Source: Faecalibacter macacae (GTDB taxonomy: Bacteria; Bacteroidota; Bacteroidia; Flavobacteriales; Weeksellaceae). From it: 64,000 nucleotides of DNA. Every line of letters starts with the position of its first letter. The first letter of the stretch is position 1. The stretch covers positions 39,093 to 103,092 of the forward strand of contig NZ_RDOJ01000011.1 in the NCBI RefSeq assembly GCF_003687725.1, in the 5' to 3' direction. Shown one piece after another: positions 17,487-26,143 of the stretch. Both the position numbers and the translations under genes were made by a program. The notes under the pieces were generated by a model that worked only from the letters and a program-made list of their open reading frames with translations, was not told the DNA's origin and did no database searches.

Positions 17487-18935
17487 ATGGACGCGATTAT
17501 TCAATCGATTAATAGTTACGTTTGGTCTACCGCACTTATTGCATTATGTGGTATTACAGGCGTTTACTTCTCTGTAAGACTCGGTTTCTTACAATTCACA
17601 AACATCAAAGAAATGGTTCGCTTATTATTTAGCGGAGAAAAAACTGAAAAAGGTATTACACCATTTCAGGCATTTTCGTTAGCTATATCTGGACGTGTAG
17701 GTACAGGAAACATTGTTGGTGTTGCCACAGCTATTGCAATGGGAGGACCTGGAGCTGTATTCTGGATGTGGTTTATTGCACTTATGGGTTCTGCTTCTGC
17801 ATTTGTTGAAGCGACATTAGGGCAAGTATATAAACAAGAAATTGATGGTGAATACCGTGGTGGACCAGCCTATTACATCGAAAAAGGTTTAGGAGTAAAA
17901 TGGTATGCTGTGTTATTTGCTGTTGTAACTATTATTAGTTGTGGATTTTTATTACCAGGTGTACAGAGTAATAGTATTGCATCATCTATGAATAATGCAT
18001 TCCAGATAACTACAAATGATTTTGGTGGTATTCCAATCAATTATATCGGTTTAATAATTATTGCTTTATTAGCTTTAATCATCTTTGGAGGTGTAAAACG
18101 TTTAGGACAAGCTTCTGAATATATCGTTCCTTTTATGGCTGGAGCTTACATTTTAATGGCTTTAGTGATTATTGGAATGAATATTACTCAGATTCCATCA
18201 GTATTAAAATTAATCTTAGCGTCGGCTTTCAATATGGAATCACTTTACAGTGGAGTATTCGGAATGGCAATTGCTTGGGGAATTAAACGTGGAATTTATT
18301 CAAACGAAGCCGGACAAGGTACTGCACCACACGCTGCTGCTGCTTCAGAAGTATCTCACCCTGCACAACAAGGATTAGTACAAGCATTCTCTGTTTATAT
18401 CGATACTTTATTCGTTTGTACAGCTACAGCATTTATGATATTATTTACAGGTCAATATAATGTTCAAAACGAAGCCGGAGAATTTATCGTACAAAATGTA
18501 CCAGGTGTAGATTATACAGGATTTACACAAGCCGCAGTATCTCATCACTTTCCTGCTATAGGAAACGGATTTGTTGCATTTGCATTATTCTTCTTTGCCT
18601 TTACAACTATTATGGCTTACTATTATTATGCAGAAACAAATATTACATACATCTTTAAAAACGGTAACACTAAAGTTGTTATTTGGATTTTAAGAATTGT
18701 ATTTTTATTAGCTGTATATTATGGAACCGTGAAAACAGCTGAAACAGCTTGGGCTTTAGGAGATATAGGCGTTGGATTAATGGCTTGGGTTAATATTATT
18801 GCTATTTTATTACTTGGTGGAGTAGCAATTAAAGTTTGGAAAGATTATCGTTCGAAAAAGAAACAAGGTATTTTAAACCCTACATTTAATGCAAAAGAAG
18901 CTGGTATTAAAAACGCAGATTTTTGGGATAAATAA
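17487..18935 (+). CDS. Sodium:alanine (AGCS family) symporter
   Basis: A 482-residue inner-membrane protein of the alanine-or-glycine:cation symporter family. The family signature is present in the SGRVGTGNIVGVATAIAMGG region (about 71-90), followed by GGPAYYIEKGLG and the SNEAGQGTAPHAAAAS segment (about 274-290). Around ten membrane helices are visible. It takes up alanine and/or glycine with Na+. It is a single-gene unit between two terminators; there is no amino-acid catabolic gene beside it to refine the substrate. Confidence 0.93.
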   Translation: MDAIIQSINSYVWSTALIALCGITGVYFSVRLGFLQFTNIKEMVRLLFSGEKTEKGITPFQAFSLAISGRVGTGNIVGVATAIAMGGPGAVFWMWFIALMGSASAFVEATLGQVYKQEIDGEYRGGPAYYIEKGLGVKWYAVLFAVVTIISCGFLLPGVQSNSIASSMNNAFQITTNDFGGIPINYIGLIIIALLALIIFGGVKRLGQASEYIVPFMAGAYILMALVIIGMNITQIPSVLKLILASAFNMESLYSGVFGMAIAWGIKRGIYSNEAGQGTAPHAAAASEVSHPAQQGLVQAFSVYIDTLFVCTATAFMILFTGQYNVQNEAGEFIVQNVPGVDYTGFTQAAVSHHFPAIGNGFVAFALFFFAFTTIMAYYYYAETNITYIFKNGNTKVVIWILRIVFLLAVYYGTVKTAETAWALGDIGVGLMAWVNIIAILLLGGVAIKVWKDYRSKKKQGILNPTFNAKEAGIKNADFWDK

Positions 18936-18950
18936 TTAAAAAATAATCAT

Positions 18951-18987
18951 AAAAAAGGGATTTCAAGTAATTTGAAATCCCTTTTTT
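18951..18987. terminator. Bidirectional terminator between convergent genes
   Basis: A long stem (AAAAAAGGGATTTCAA against TTGAAATCCCTTTTTT) with a short loop, flanked by A and T runs. It serves the symporter (plus) and the coiled-coil protein (minus). Confidence 0.9.
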
Positions 18988-19004
18988 ATTATCTATAAAT
19001 GAAA

Positions 19005-20222
19005 TTATAAAAACTTAATGTAATTAATTTTATTCACACTATTTTCTAATTGATTAATTCTGATTGTGTTTTCTAAAGATTGTAAATTTTCGTTACTTAC
19101 TTTACTTAATTGATCAATTACGTCTTGATGAATCTTATCTACCGATTTATTGTCTTTTGCTTCGATAATATTATTCGCTTTTGCTTCATTTACAATCTTC
19201 GTTAAATTACCTACATAAGATTTATTGAATGATATATAAAAATCATATGTACTTTTAAAACGAGTTGCATATTCATCTAGATTTTCAAAATTATTGTTTA
19301 TTGTAAAAACTGAAGGCTCAGATTGTAATAACACCTCAATATTTTTATGTTTTGCGGATAAGTTTAATAAATACTTCGCGACAAAATCTGGATTTAAATC
19401 TTCTAATAAATAATTTAGATATGCATCTAAATTCTCTGTTTTTTCGTTTCGTTCTCTAACTTTTAAACCAAGATTTTCACGAATAATCACAACATCTTTT
19501 ACCATATCTTGTTGGATACTTTCCAATCCTTTTACATAAGTTGCGTTATTAACGCTTAATTCTTGATTTTGAGCAGACATTTCATTGAAATATTTTAGAT
19601 ATTTACTAATCTCTTTCTCAAATTTCTGAATATTAGCTAATTCACTTTCTTTAGCTGAAGCCTCATTTGTATATAAAATATTTAAGACAGAATTTGTAAC
19701 CGTAGAAGCTTGCGAAGCAATCGGGACTAATTGCACTAATGGACTTGTTGTAATTGCTTCAATAATTTTTGTAAACTTAGGTTGTTTCTTTTTATCTGTA
19801 AAATTAGATTTATAAGAACTTTCTATTTTATCCTTAAAAGAAAAACCAAGTGGATTATCAGTTATACCACTTAAAGAATTGGTATAATTAACGTATGATG
19901 CAGTTTTAGAAACTGTTTTTAATATCTGGATTTTATCATTTAAATGACGGTAACTTTCTACTCCATTTGTAATATTATTTTTTATTGTTGTCCACTTTGT
20001 ACTATTATTATAATTATTATTTTTCTGTAAAGAATTTAATAATTCCTCATGCAACTTTATAGTTTGTTGCAAAGATTCTTTATCATTTTTAAGTTGATTA
20101 ATCTCTAAACGATATAGATCTAATAATTTTATAGTTTGATCTTCAACATGTGGTATAGTTTCTTCCTGAGCCAAAACAAAATTAGCACATAAAAAACTTA
20201 ACAATAAAAATCGATTTTTCAT
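19005..20222 (-). CDS. Secreted coiled-coil protein of unknown function
   Basis: 405 residues. Signal peptide (LLLSFLCANFVLAQ), then a helical, charged protein with heptad-like stretches at about 30-75 (LYRLEINQLKNDKESL), 180-260 and near the C-terminus. There is a hydrophobic patch at about 160-185 but no clear membrane anchor. No enzymatic motif and no family that I recognise. Probably periplasmic or secreted. The -7 box TATATTTG at 20241-20248 gives it its own promoter. Composition is Asn/Lys/Glu rich, as for its neighbours, so no sign of recent transfer. Confidence 0.65.
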   Translation of the reverse strand: MKNRFLLLSFLCANFVLAQEETIPHVEDQTIKLLDLYRLEINQLKNDKESLQQTIKLHEELLNSLQKNNNYNNSTKWTTIKNNITNGVESYRHLNDKIQILKTVSKTASYVNYTNSLSGITDNPLGFSFKDKIESSYKSNFTDKKKQPKFTKIIEAITTSPLVQLVPIASQASTVTNSVLNILYTNEASAKESELANIQKFEKEISKYLKYFNEMSAQNQELSVNNATYVKGLESIQQDMVKDVVIIRENLGLKVRERNEKTENLDAYLNYLLEDLNPDFVAKYLLNLSAKHKNIEVLLQSEPSVFTINNNFENLDEYATRFKSTYDFYISFNKSYVGNLTKIVNEAKANNIIEAKDNKSVDKIHQDVIDQLSKVSNENLQSLENTIRINQLENSVNKINYIKFL

Positions 20223-20240
20223 ATTTTAAAATAGTTTGAG

Positions 20241-20248
20241 CAAATATA
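20241..20248 (-). promoter_or_regulatory. -7 promoter box of the coiled-coil protein gene
   Basis: TATATTTG on the minus strand, a perfect match to TAnnTTTG, 19 bases before the ATG. Confidence 0.45.
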
Positions 20249-20284
20249 TTGAATATTAGATTTTGACCAAGAAAAACTTCATAA

Positions 20285-20312
20285 AGAAAGGCGTAACTCA
20301 AGAGTTACGCCT
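20285..20312 (-). terminator. Intrinsic terminator after the YceI pair
   Basis: An 11-bp stem (AGGCGTAACTC against GAGTTACGCCT) with a minimal loop and a short U-rich tail on the minus strand. Confidence 0.8.
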
Positions 20313-20343
20313 AAAATATTAAAGAATATGGATAATTAAAAAA

Positions 20344-20856
20344 TTATGCCTTTACGAATTCTAAGTTTACTAATAATTTTACTTTATCAGAAACTACTAA
20401 TCCACCAGCTTCAGTAGTTGCAGTCCAAGATAATCCGAAATCTTTACGATTAATTTCTCCTTCAAACTCAAAACCAACTCTAGTCATTCCCCATGGATCA
20501 ACAATTTCTCCACCAAAATCTGCAGATAAAACAATAGGTTGTTTTGATCCTTTGATTTCAATTTCACCAGAAATCTTACCATCTACTATTCCAGTATTAG
20601 ATTCAAATCTAATTTGAGGATATTGATCAGCTGAAAAGAAATCATCAGATTTTAAATGACCATCACGATCAGCATTTTTTGTATTAATTGAAGTGACATC
20701 TGCTGAAAAAGTAAATTTAGCATCAGTAAAATCATCTGCATTTGATTCAGCAGTTGCTGTAAATTGGTCAAAGCTGCCTGTAACAGTAGAGATAACCATA
20801 TGTTTTACTTTAAATTGTACTTCTGAATGAGAAGCATCTAAATTCCATTTTGCCAT
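20344..20856 (-). CDS. YceI family protein, cytoplasmic form
   Basis: 170 residues, the whole length being one YceI lipocalin-like barrel (polyisoprenoid/lipid-binding family). Recognisable parts: WNLDASHSEVQFKVKHMVIS at the start, FDQFTA, SINTKNADRDGHLKSDDFF (the family's most conserved stretch) and WTATTEAGGLVVSDKV near the end. No signal peptide, unlike the paralogue just upstream. These proteins are thought to bind hydrophobic isoprenoid-like molecules. It is 26 bases downstream of the second YceI gene, so the two are co-transcribed: one copy for the cytoplasm and one for the periplasm. Confidence 0.9.
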   Translation of the reverse strand: MAKWNLDASHSEVQFKVKHMVISTVTGSFDQFTATAESNADDFTDAKFTFSADVTSINTKNADRDGHLKSDDFFSADQYPQIRFESNTGIVDGKISGEIEIKGSKQPIVLSADFGGEIVDPWGMTRVGFEFEGEINRKDFGLSWTATTEAGGLVVSDKVKLLVNLEFVKA

Positions 20857-20882
20857 GATTAAATATATTTATGTTGATTAAA

Positions 20883-21455
20883 TTATTTAGCTTTTGGTGT
20901 AGCAAACTCTAAGTTTGAAGTTAAAGTAACAACATCACCAACAACAGCTTCAGGAATTGAAGTTCCTACATTAAAATCACTTCTTTTAATTTTCCCTTTA
21001 ACTGTAAATCCGTAAGTTTTAATTCCTTGATTATCTACACTTCCATTATAAACTAGTGTTAGTACAACAGGTTTTGTTACACCATTTAAGGATAAATCAC
21101 CAACTAATTTGTATTGATTTCCTTTAACTTTAGCAATTGATTTAGAAGTAAATTCTAATTTTCCGTTTTTAGCTACATTAAAAAAATCTGCTGATTTTAA
21201 GTGATTATCACGAGCTTCAATTCCTGTGTTAATTGATGCAACATCGGCAACAACATGGAATTTGGCATCTGATAAATCTGCTTTAGTGAAATTTAAATGA
21301 ACATCAAAATTTTTAAATTCTCCCGCTACATCAGAAATAGTCATATGAGGAACTGAGAAATTTAATTGAGAATGATATTTATCGTTTGTATAATTTTGAG
21401 CAAATGCAGTCGCTGATATAGCAATAAACATTGCAGATAATAATAATTTTTTCAT
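20883..21455 (-). CDS. YceI family protein, exported form
   Basis: 190 residues from the ATG at 21455. Signal peptide (LLLSAMFIAISATAFAQ), then a YceI barrel: YHSQLNFSVPHMTISDVAGE, FDVHLNF, SINTGIEARDNHLKSADFF and SIPEAVVGDVVTL. Periplasmic lipid- or isoprenoid-binding role inferred from the family. ATGs at 21470 and 21491 also exist in frame. The latter lies inside the promoter box at 21489-21496, so it is excluded; 21455 gives the most typical signal peptide. First gene of the two-gene YceI operon. Confidence 0.9.
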   Translation of the reverse strand: MKKLLLSAMFIAISATAFAQNYTNDKYHSQLNFSVPHMTISDVAGEFKNFDVHLNFTKADLSDAKFHVVADVASINTGIEARDNHLKSADFFNVAKNGKLEFTSKSIAKVKGNQYKLVGDLSLNGVTKPVVLTLVYNGSVDNQGIKTYGFTVKGKIKRSDFNVGTSIPEAVVGDVVTLTSNLEFATPKAK

Positions 21456-21488
21456 TGTATGTTGTTTCATTTGATTAATTGAACAAGG

Positions 21489-21496
21489 CAAATGTA
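21489..21496 (-). promoter_or_regulatory. -7 promoter box of the YceI operon
   Basis: TACATTTG on the minus strand, a perfect TAnnTTTG match. It overlaps an upstream in-frame ATG and so helps set the start of the exported YceI gene. Confidence 0.55.
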
Positions 21497-21623
21497 GAAT
21501 GGAAATTTCTACAGTGTCTTGATATAGGTTAAGAAATAAAATATTTTAAAAAATAATTTTAGACTATTTATTCAACTTCAATAAATATTCCAAAATAAAA
21601 CACATAACAATTTGATATTAAAC

Positions 21624-21651
21624 AAAAAAGCATCTACTTTTAGTAGATGCT
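21624..21651 (-). terminator. Intrinsic terminator after the map operon
   Basis: A 9-bp stem, AGCATCTAC pairing with GTAGATGCT, a 5-base loop, and a U run on the minus strand. Confidence 0.85.
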
Positions 21652-21656
21652 CTTTA

Positions 21657-21956
21657 TTATTTTACCGGGCTAAAGTACCAATAAGTCGAAGTCTTTTTAT
21701 TTTCAACTTCTAAATATTCTGGTGTTGCCTGTGGGATTAAATCTAATTCTTCTGTCTTTTTTAAGTCAGTTAAAATCTGACGTAAAGGATAACCTTTTTT
21801 ACGATCGTGCGGAAAATAACCTTTTTCAATTAGAAATGGCATCATATCCTTTGTTTTTACACGCTCTAAGTTATTTTCTACTAAATAAGCTTGGATATCA
21901 GCACTCATCATTTTTACGATTTCACGGTCGATTTGTTCGTATGTATTTTTCTTCAT
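21657..21956 (-). CDS. Small conserved-type protein of unknown function, map partner
   Basis: 99 residues, soluble, with predicted helices followed by a basic region (FPHDRKKGYPLRQILTDLKK) and a beta-like C-terminus (TSTYWYFSP). The layout, helix-helix then basic helix then hairpin, would fit a small winged-helix DNA- or RNA-binding fold, but that is only an impression. It starts 8 bases after map on the same strand and shares its terminator, so the two form an operon. No family that I can name. Confidence 0.65.
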   Translation of the reverse strand: MKKNTYEQIDREIVKMMSADIQAYLVENNLERVKTKDMMPFLIEKGYFPHDRKKGYPLRQILTDLKKTEELDLIPQATPEYLEVENKKTSTYWYFSPVK

Positions 21957-21964
21957 ATAATATT

Positions 21965-22726
21965 TTACCAGTTTCCGTTCATTAGAGTTAAGATCATTGG
22001 TCCTTCCGAGGTTACTAAAACAGTATGTTCATGCTGTGCAAAAACACCAGGTTCATTCCCTATCATTGTCCAACCATCAGCTTGTTCAATTGCTTCGTAA
22101 GAATTTTCAGAAATAAAAGTTTCTAAAGCAATTACTGAGTTTTTACGTAAACGACGTTTATCATCAGGATCACGGAAATTTAATAAATCCAATGGTTCTT
22201 CGTGTAAAGAACGACCAACTCCATGTCCAGTTAAATTTTCAATTACATGAAAACGATGTTTTTTCGCTTCTTTTTCTATAATTCCACCAATATCAGCAAT
22301 TTTCACTCCAGATTTTACAGCTCCAATTGCCTTTTGCAATGCAGAAATAGATGCATCAACAATTTTTTGGTAACCATTAATATCATCACCAACAACTATA
22401 GAACCACCATTATCAGCCCAAAAACCATTTAATTCGGCAGATACATCAATATTGATAACATCACCTTCCAAAATAATTTTATCCGCTTTTGGAATTCCAT
22501 GACAAATTTCTTCATTTACACTTAAGCAAGTATAACCTGGAAATTGATACGTTTCGTAAGGTGCAGATTTAGCTCCAAACTTGGCTAAAATTGTAGCTCC
22601 GAATTGATCTAATTCTAACGTAGACATTCCTGGTTTAACATAATCTTTCATTTCTTTAAGAGTAATCGCTACAGCTTCACTTACTGCTTTCATTCCAATT
22701 AACTCTTCTTCTGTCTCTATAATCAT
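21965..22726 (-). CDS. map: Type I methionine aminopeptidase
   Basis: A 253-residue cytoplasmic metalloprotease (M24A) that removes the initiator methionine from new proteins. Metal ligands are present: Asp in INIDVSA, Asp in FWADNGG, His in TGHGVGR, Glu in ALETFIS and Glu in HEHTVLV. The substrate-loop motif VNEEICHGIP is kept. The region after the third ligand (ETFISENSYEAIEQADGWTM) differs from the common EPM form, so this is a divergent map of the kind that may sit beside a second housekeeping copy elsewhere. Full length for type I, with no N-terminal zinc extension. The -7 box TAATTTTG lies 41 bases upstream. Confidence 0.9.
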   Translation of the reverse strand: MIIETEEELIGMKAVSEAVAITLKEMKDYVKPGMSTLELDQFGATILAKFGAKSAPYETYQFPGYTCLSVNEEICHGIPKADKIILEGDVINIDVSAELNGFWADNGGSIVVGDDINGYQKIVDASISALQKAIGAVKSGVKIADIGGIIEKEAKKHRFHVIENLTGHGVGRSLHEEPLDLLNFRDPDDKRRLRKNSVIALETFISENSYEAIEQADGWTMIGNEPGVFAQHEHTVLVTSEGPMILTLMNGNW

Positions 22727-22766
22727 TGCTTAAACTTCTATTTAATTTCTTTTTCGAAATCGAGTC

Positions 22767-22774
22767 CAAAATTA
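22767..22774 (-). promoter_or_regulatory. -7 promoter box of map
   Basis: TAATTTTG on the minus strand matches TAnnTTTG, 41 bases before the map ATG. Confidence 0.45.
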
Positions 22775-22885
22775 CATTATATCCTACAATTTATCATTCA
22801 AACATTATAAAATAAGCCAATAAAGTCTAAAATTTTATATATGGAATTGATTTTAAATCTATGTTTAAATATTAATTTAACACAA

Positions 22886-23305
22886 ATGAAAAACATAATC
22901 ATTAACGTACTTGCTGTTTTACTAGGATTAATAATAGGAAGTGTTGTAAATGGAGGTTTAATTCAGATTAGTGGAACTATCATTCCTCCTCCCGCAGGAA
23001 TTGATGTTACTACTGAAGCTGGTTTAAGGCAAGCATTACCATTATTTGAACCAAAACATTTTATTTTTCCATTTTTAGCACATGCTTTAGGAACATTAAT
23101 TGGAGCCTTTTTTGCTGCATTAATTGCAACATCATATAAATTACAACTTGCTTTAATCGTAGGATTTATTTTCTTAATTGGTGGAATTTTTATGGTATTT
23201 TTAGTCCCTTCACCTATATGGTTTACAATCTTAGATTTATTAGTGGCATATATACCGATGGCTTTAATTGGTGGTAAATTAATAATTAAAAAAAATGAAA
23301 AATAA
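22886..23305 (+). CDS. Hypothetical four-helix membrane protein
   Basis: 139 residues from the ATG at 22886. Four hydrophobic segments: about 3-25, 62-82, 87-107 and 112-132, with an exported loop after the first (IIPPPAGIDVTT). The C-terminus is lysine-rich. The pattern is common for uncharacterised flavobacterial inner-membrane proteins; no function is known to me. An ATG at 22841 in frame would add 15 residues, but the shorter form begins with a typical Lys-Asn start just before the first helix. It overlaps the following gene by 11 bases. Confidence 0.7.
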   Translation: MKNIIINVLAVLLGLIIGSVVNGGLIQISGTIIPPPAGIDVTTEAGLRQALPLFEPKHFIFPFLAHALGTLIGAFFAALIATSYKLQLALIVGFIFLIGGIFMVFLVPSPIWFTILDLLVAYIPMALIGGKLIIKKNEK

Positions 23306-23699
23306 AACTCCAATTATTATTACATTCTTACTATTCTCAATTTATTTTTTAGTAAATCCTATTATCGAATTTAAATCAAATAATATTGAAATAAGTTCTA
23401 AAATTTTAGTCAGTATAGTATGGTTTTTAATATTCATAAGACTAGTTAATAAGGCTGAATTCAAAAAAGTTAGAGTTGTAAGTAAATTAACAATTTGGAT
23501 CTTTTTTGCAATAAATATGCTGATTTGTTTTACAAATTTTGGAAAAAATACAAGTAGAAATACGTATTATACAATTAAACAAAATTCTAATAATGAATTC
23601 AATCAATTAAGAGAAACAAGCGGCTCTATTTATGATTACCGTACTAGAATTATATATTATGAAAATTACATATTTACTTTAGGTTATACGAAGTATTGA
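23295..23699 (+). CDS. Hypothetical small membrane protein
   Basis: 134 residues, with three hydrophobic segments in the first 80 (about 5-22, 32-50 and 65-82), then a polar Asn/Tyr-rich C-terminal half predicted outside the membrane. It starts inside the last codons of the upstream membrane protein gene (11-base overlap), so the two are coupled. No recognised domain. Confidence 0.6.
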   Translation: MKNKTPIIITFLLFSIYFLVNPIIEFKSNNIEISSKILVSIVWFLIFIRLVNKAEFKKVRVVSKLTIWIFFAINMLICFTNFGKNTSRNTYYTIKQNSNNEFNQLRETSGSIYDYRTRIIYYENYIFTLGYTKY

Positions 23700-23711
23700 T
23701 TCATATAAAAT

Positions 23712-23740
23712 AAAAAAACGAACAATTGTTCGCCTTTTTA
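23712..23740. terminator. Bidirectional terminator between convergent genes
   Basis: A self-complementary CGAACAATTGTTCG core flanked by A and T runs, between the plus-strand membrane pair and the minus-strand 79-residue gene. Confidence 0.75.
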
Positions 23741-23753
23741 TTTTATATGTATT

Positions 23754-23993
23754 TTATTTAGATAGATCATTTATCATTTGTTCATTTTCTTTTGTTTCAG
23801 CTTTTTTATCATATTTTTTCTTAATATAATCTGCAGCTAATGATACAGATACACCTCCTACAATACCATAAATTGATCTTTTACCAAGAAAACGAGCAAC
23901 CGTAATTCCTGTAGTTGCAGCAGCAGCTAACATACCAGCTTTTGTTCCTTTTGTTCTTGAATTTGATCCTAAAATATTCAATAATGTTTTCAT
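23754..23993 (-). CDS. Small glycine/alanine-rich membrane-associated protein
   Basis: 79 residues. A polar N-terminus is followed by an alanine- and glycine-rich stretch (GMLAAAATTGITVARFLG and YGIVGGVSVSLAADYI) of the glycine-zipper kind, then a lysine/glutamate-rich tail. The build (amphipathic start, Gly/Ala-rich middle, charged tail) is like that of the 84-residue protein at 32.6-32.9 kb, so the two may be distant paralogues. Probably binds or spans the inner membrane. Function unknown. Confidence 0.6.
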   Translation of the reverse strand: MKTLLNILGSNSRTKGTKAGMLAAAATTGITVARFLGKRSIYGIVGGVSVSLAADYIKKKYDKKAETKENEQMINDLSK

Positions 23994-24045
23994 AGTAATT
24001 TATTTACAATGAATTAATCAAACAATATTCCAAAAATTTAGTCAC

Positions 24046-24073
24046 AAAAAAAGCTTAGATTTCTCTAAGCTTT
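24046..24073 (-). terminator. Intrinsic terminator after the acidic/lysine-rich protein gene
   Basis: A 10-bp stem, AAAGCTTAGA pairing with TCTAAGCTTT, with a U run on the minus strand. Confidence 0.88.
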
Positions 24074-24080
24074 AATTTTA

Positions 24081-25004
24081 TTAGTATTGAATAACAATGT
24101 AATCGATTTGTTTTTTCAATTCAACAAATTCAGTTAATAATTGTTCTTCTAATTCTTTCTCGATAACGTATTTGTATAATTTTTTCGAAATTTTAGCAGT
24201 TAAATCTTTTTTCTGCTTTTTGTCTTTAGAAGACTTTTTATCTTTTTTCGATTTTTTCTTATTTTTCTTCGACTTCTTTTTATCCTTTTTAGTCTCTTTC
24301 TCGTCTTTTTTAACTTCTTTACGGATAACTTCTAATTGTTCTATAACTTCTCTAAAAGCAGGTAAATCGTCAATTAATTCGTCTAATAATTCATCTAAAT
24401 CAGTTGTAGCAGCTAACGTAATTAACTCTGCATGTCCATTATCTAAAATAATCGGACGTGGTACAAAATCTAATCCATCGTAATCTTCATCAATTTCTTC
24501 ATCATCATCACCATCTATAACCAAATAAGATTCTTCATCTTCAATAGTAATTTCTTCATTTAATTCGTATTCTTCAACGATTTCATTACCATCTACAACA
24601 ATATAAGAATCATCATCATCTAATGATATTTCAGAATTTTCTTCGTATTCGATTCCTTCTTCGTCTTCATAATCTTCTTCTTCATCAATTTCTGCAGGCT
24701 CTACAACTTGATATGTTTGCCCTTTAATCAAAACATATAATTCATCCTCTTCATTAGTAAAAAACTCTTCAATTTCAGAAAATTCAACAGTTGATGTAAC
24801 ATCATCTTTATGGATAAAGAAGATTAATTTTTCTAAAGCTTCAGCTACTAATTCATTTGATATATTAAAATCGATATCATCAAATAAACGAACAAACATA
24901 GATGCGATTGGACGGTATTTTTTCTCTACTTCAATAGAAGCAACTCTCTCCTCAATTAACTGAAATAATTGAGATGTGATGTAATAATTATGAATTGAAC
25001 TCAT
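24081..25004 (-). CDS. Acidic-repeat / lysine-rich protein of unknown function
   Basis: 307 residues, no signal peptide, in three parts. (1) A folded-looking helical N-terminus (about 1-85). (2) A strongly acidic middle (about 85-185) built from three imperfect repeats: each has a short beta-like core (LYVLIKGQTYQVV, SYIVVDGNEIVEEY, SYLVIDGDDDEE) followed by Asp/Glu runs. (3) After a helical spacer with LDELLDELIDDLP, a lysine-rich stretch of about 35 residues made of KKDKK/KKSKK units (about 228-265), then a helical C-terminus. Such a charge-split protein might bind nucleic acid or ribosomal proteins through the lysine block while the acidic block regulates it. That is inference; I know no family match. 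Confidence 0.65.
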   Translation of the reverse strand: MSSIHNYYITSQLFQLIEERVASIEVEKKYRPIASMFVRLFDDIDFNISNELVAEALEKLIFFIHKDDVTSTVEFSEIEEFFTNEEDELYVLIKGQTYQVVEPAEIDEEEDYEDEEGIEYEENSEISLDDDDSYIVVDGNEIVEEYELNEEITIEDEESYLVIDGDDDEEIDEDYDGLDFVPRPIILDNGHAELITLAATTDLDELLDELIDDLPAFREVIEQLEVIRKEVKKDEKETKKDKKKSKKNKKKSKKDKKSSKDKKQKKDLTAKISKKLYKYVIEKELEEQLLTEFVELKKQIDYIVIQY

Positions 25005-25227
25005 AGCATTTAAATATTGTAATCAATCAAATTTAAGACTTCCCAATCATAAAAACAATATTAAAAAACAAAACAAATTCATACAAACACAATATCAGTA
25101 GATTAGCTATATTAATTAAACATAATCTACTCACTATTCACTCATAATGCTCCACTATGCTCCACCTATTAGTATAAAATATTTAACTATAAACTATTTG
25201 ATTTATAATGATTTTAACTTATTTTAG

Positions 25228-25989
25228 ATGAACAAATTAACACTTGATATGGCACGTATAGATAAGGATGGATTAATTAGAGGTAAGATTGGAGATTTTG
25301 TTTACAGAAATTATAGAGGGAAACAGATTGTACAACGTGTTTCTGATGAAAAAAAAACATCTGAAAAAGTAAAAAAGAACAATACTGAATTTGGCTACGC
25401 GAGTTCAAAAGAATCTGTTATTCGTAACTTTTTTATTGAGCAAATAGGTTTAGTAAATGATGGTAATTTACACAATCGACACCGTAAAGTCCTTTACGAA
25501 TTGTTGATTCATAATTATACAAAAGATGCGAATCATCGAAAATTAATTGATGGTAATCCTAAACAGTTTATTGGTTTAAATTTCAATATCAATTCGAAAT
25601 GGGAAGATCATATGCCATATTATCTTCCGATAAATGAAGACACAAATAAGTTAACTATTTCAATTCCTGAAATGTATGCAAAGTCATTTCAACAAAAAGT
25701 AAAAGACATCACTTTTGATCATCTGAAATTGAGTTTAGTATTATGTTCAATTGATCCTGACTTAGAAGAAAATCCTAATGCAATTATATATAATCAACGC
25801 GAATTTACGTTATTACAAAATCAAAAATTAGATCTAACTGTTTGGGAAATTCCTAACCTCCCTCCTAACCGATTTTTACTTTTAATCGGTAAAATTGAAT
25901 ATTTTGAAATGAATCCAGTTTTTGGTTTAAAGAGTTTAAAATCAAAAGAATTATGTCCGGCTTGTGTATTGTATGGCACTAAGTTTTAA
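25228..25989 (+). CDS. Hypothetical protein
   Basis: 253 residues, soluble, without signal peptide. The N-terminal 35 residues are basic with a GLIRGKIGDFVYRNYRGKQIVQ-like hairpin whose glycine spacing loosely recalls the start of DUF6266 proteins of Bacteroidota. The rest alternates beta-strands and charged loops, ending in a CPACVLYG motif. An ATG eight codons in (MARIDKDG) could be the true start. It stands alone: 220 bases of featureless AT-rich DNA upstream, containing a short direct repeat ATGCTCCAC at about 25147, and a repeat cluster downstream. Function unknown. Confidence 0.6.
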   Translation: MNKLTLDMARIDKDGLIRGKIGDFVYRNYRGKQIVQRVSDEKKTSEKVKKNNTEFGYASSKESVIRNFFIEQIGLVNDGNLHNRHRKVLYELLIHNYTKDANHRKLIDGNPKQFIGLNFNINSKWEDHMPYYLPINEDTNKLTISIPEMYAKSFQQKVKDITFDHLKLSLVLCSIDPDLEENPNAIIYNQREFTLLQNQKLDLTVWEIPNLPPNRFLLLIGKIEYFEMNPVFGLKSLKSKELCPACVLYGTKF

Positions 25990-26010
25990 ACTAATAAAAC
26001 AATAAAATGC

Positions 26011-26143
26011 GATCCTGAAATTAATTCAGAATGACGTTTAACTTAATAAGATAGGTTGTCAAGCTGAACTTGTTTCAGTTTCTCACATTATGAATTATGT
26101 GATCCTGAAACGTGTTTAAGCCAAAAATTAACTTAATAAGATA
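26011..26143. repeat. Intergenic repeat cluster, degenerate 90-bp tandem duplication
   Basis: Two 43-base segments start 90 bases apart (26011 and 26101). Both open with GATCCTGAAA and close with TTAACTTAATAAGATA (26038-26053 and 26128-26143). Between them is another inverted piece, CTGAACTTGTTTCAG (26064-26078). The first segment carries CTGAAATTAATTCAG. The words CTGAA..TTCAG and AATGACA recur in the gap at 35.6-35.8 kb, so this is a dispersed intergenic repeat family. No coding frame. Confidence 0.65.

Noticed and set aside
22963..23313. 116-residue minus-strand frame
   Set aside because: Antisense to the four-helix membrane protein gene, with low-complexity Ile/Lys/Ala text.
24172..24483. 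Phe/Ser-rich 103-residue plus-strand frame
   Set aside because: It is the reverse reading of the lysine-rich and acidic codons of the gene at 24081-25004.
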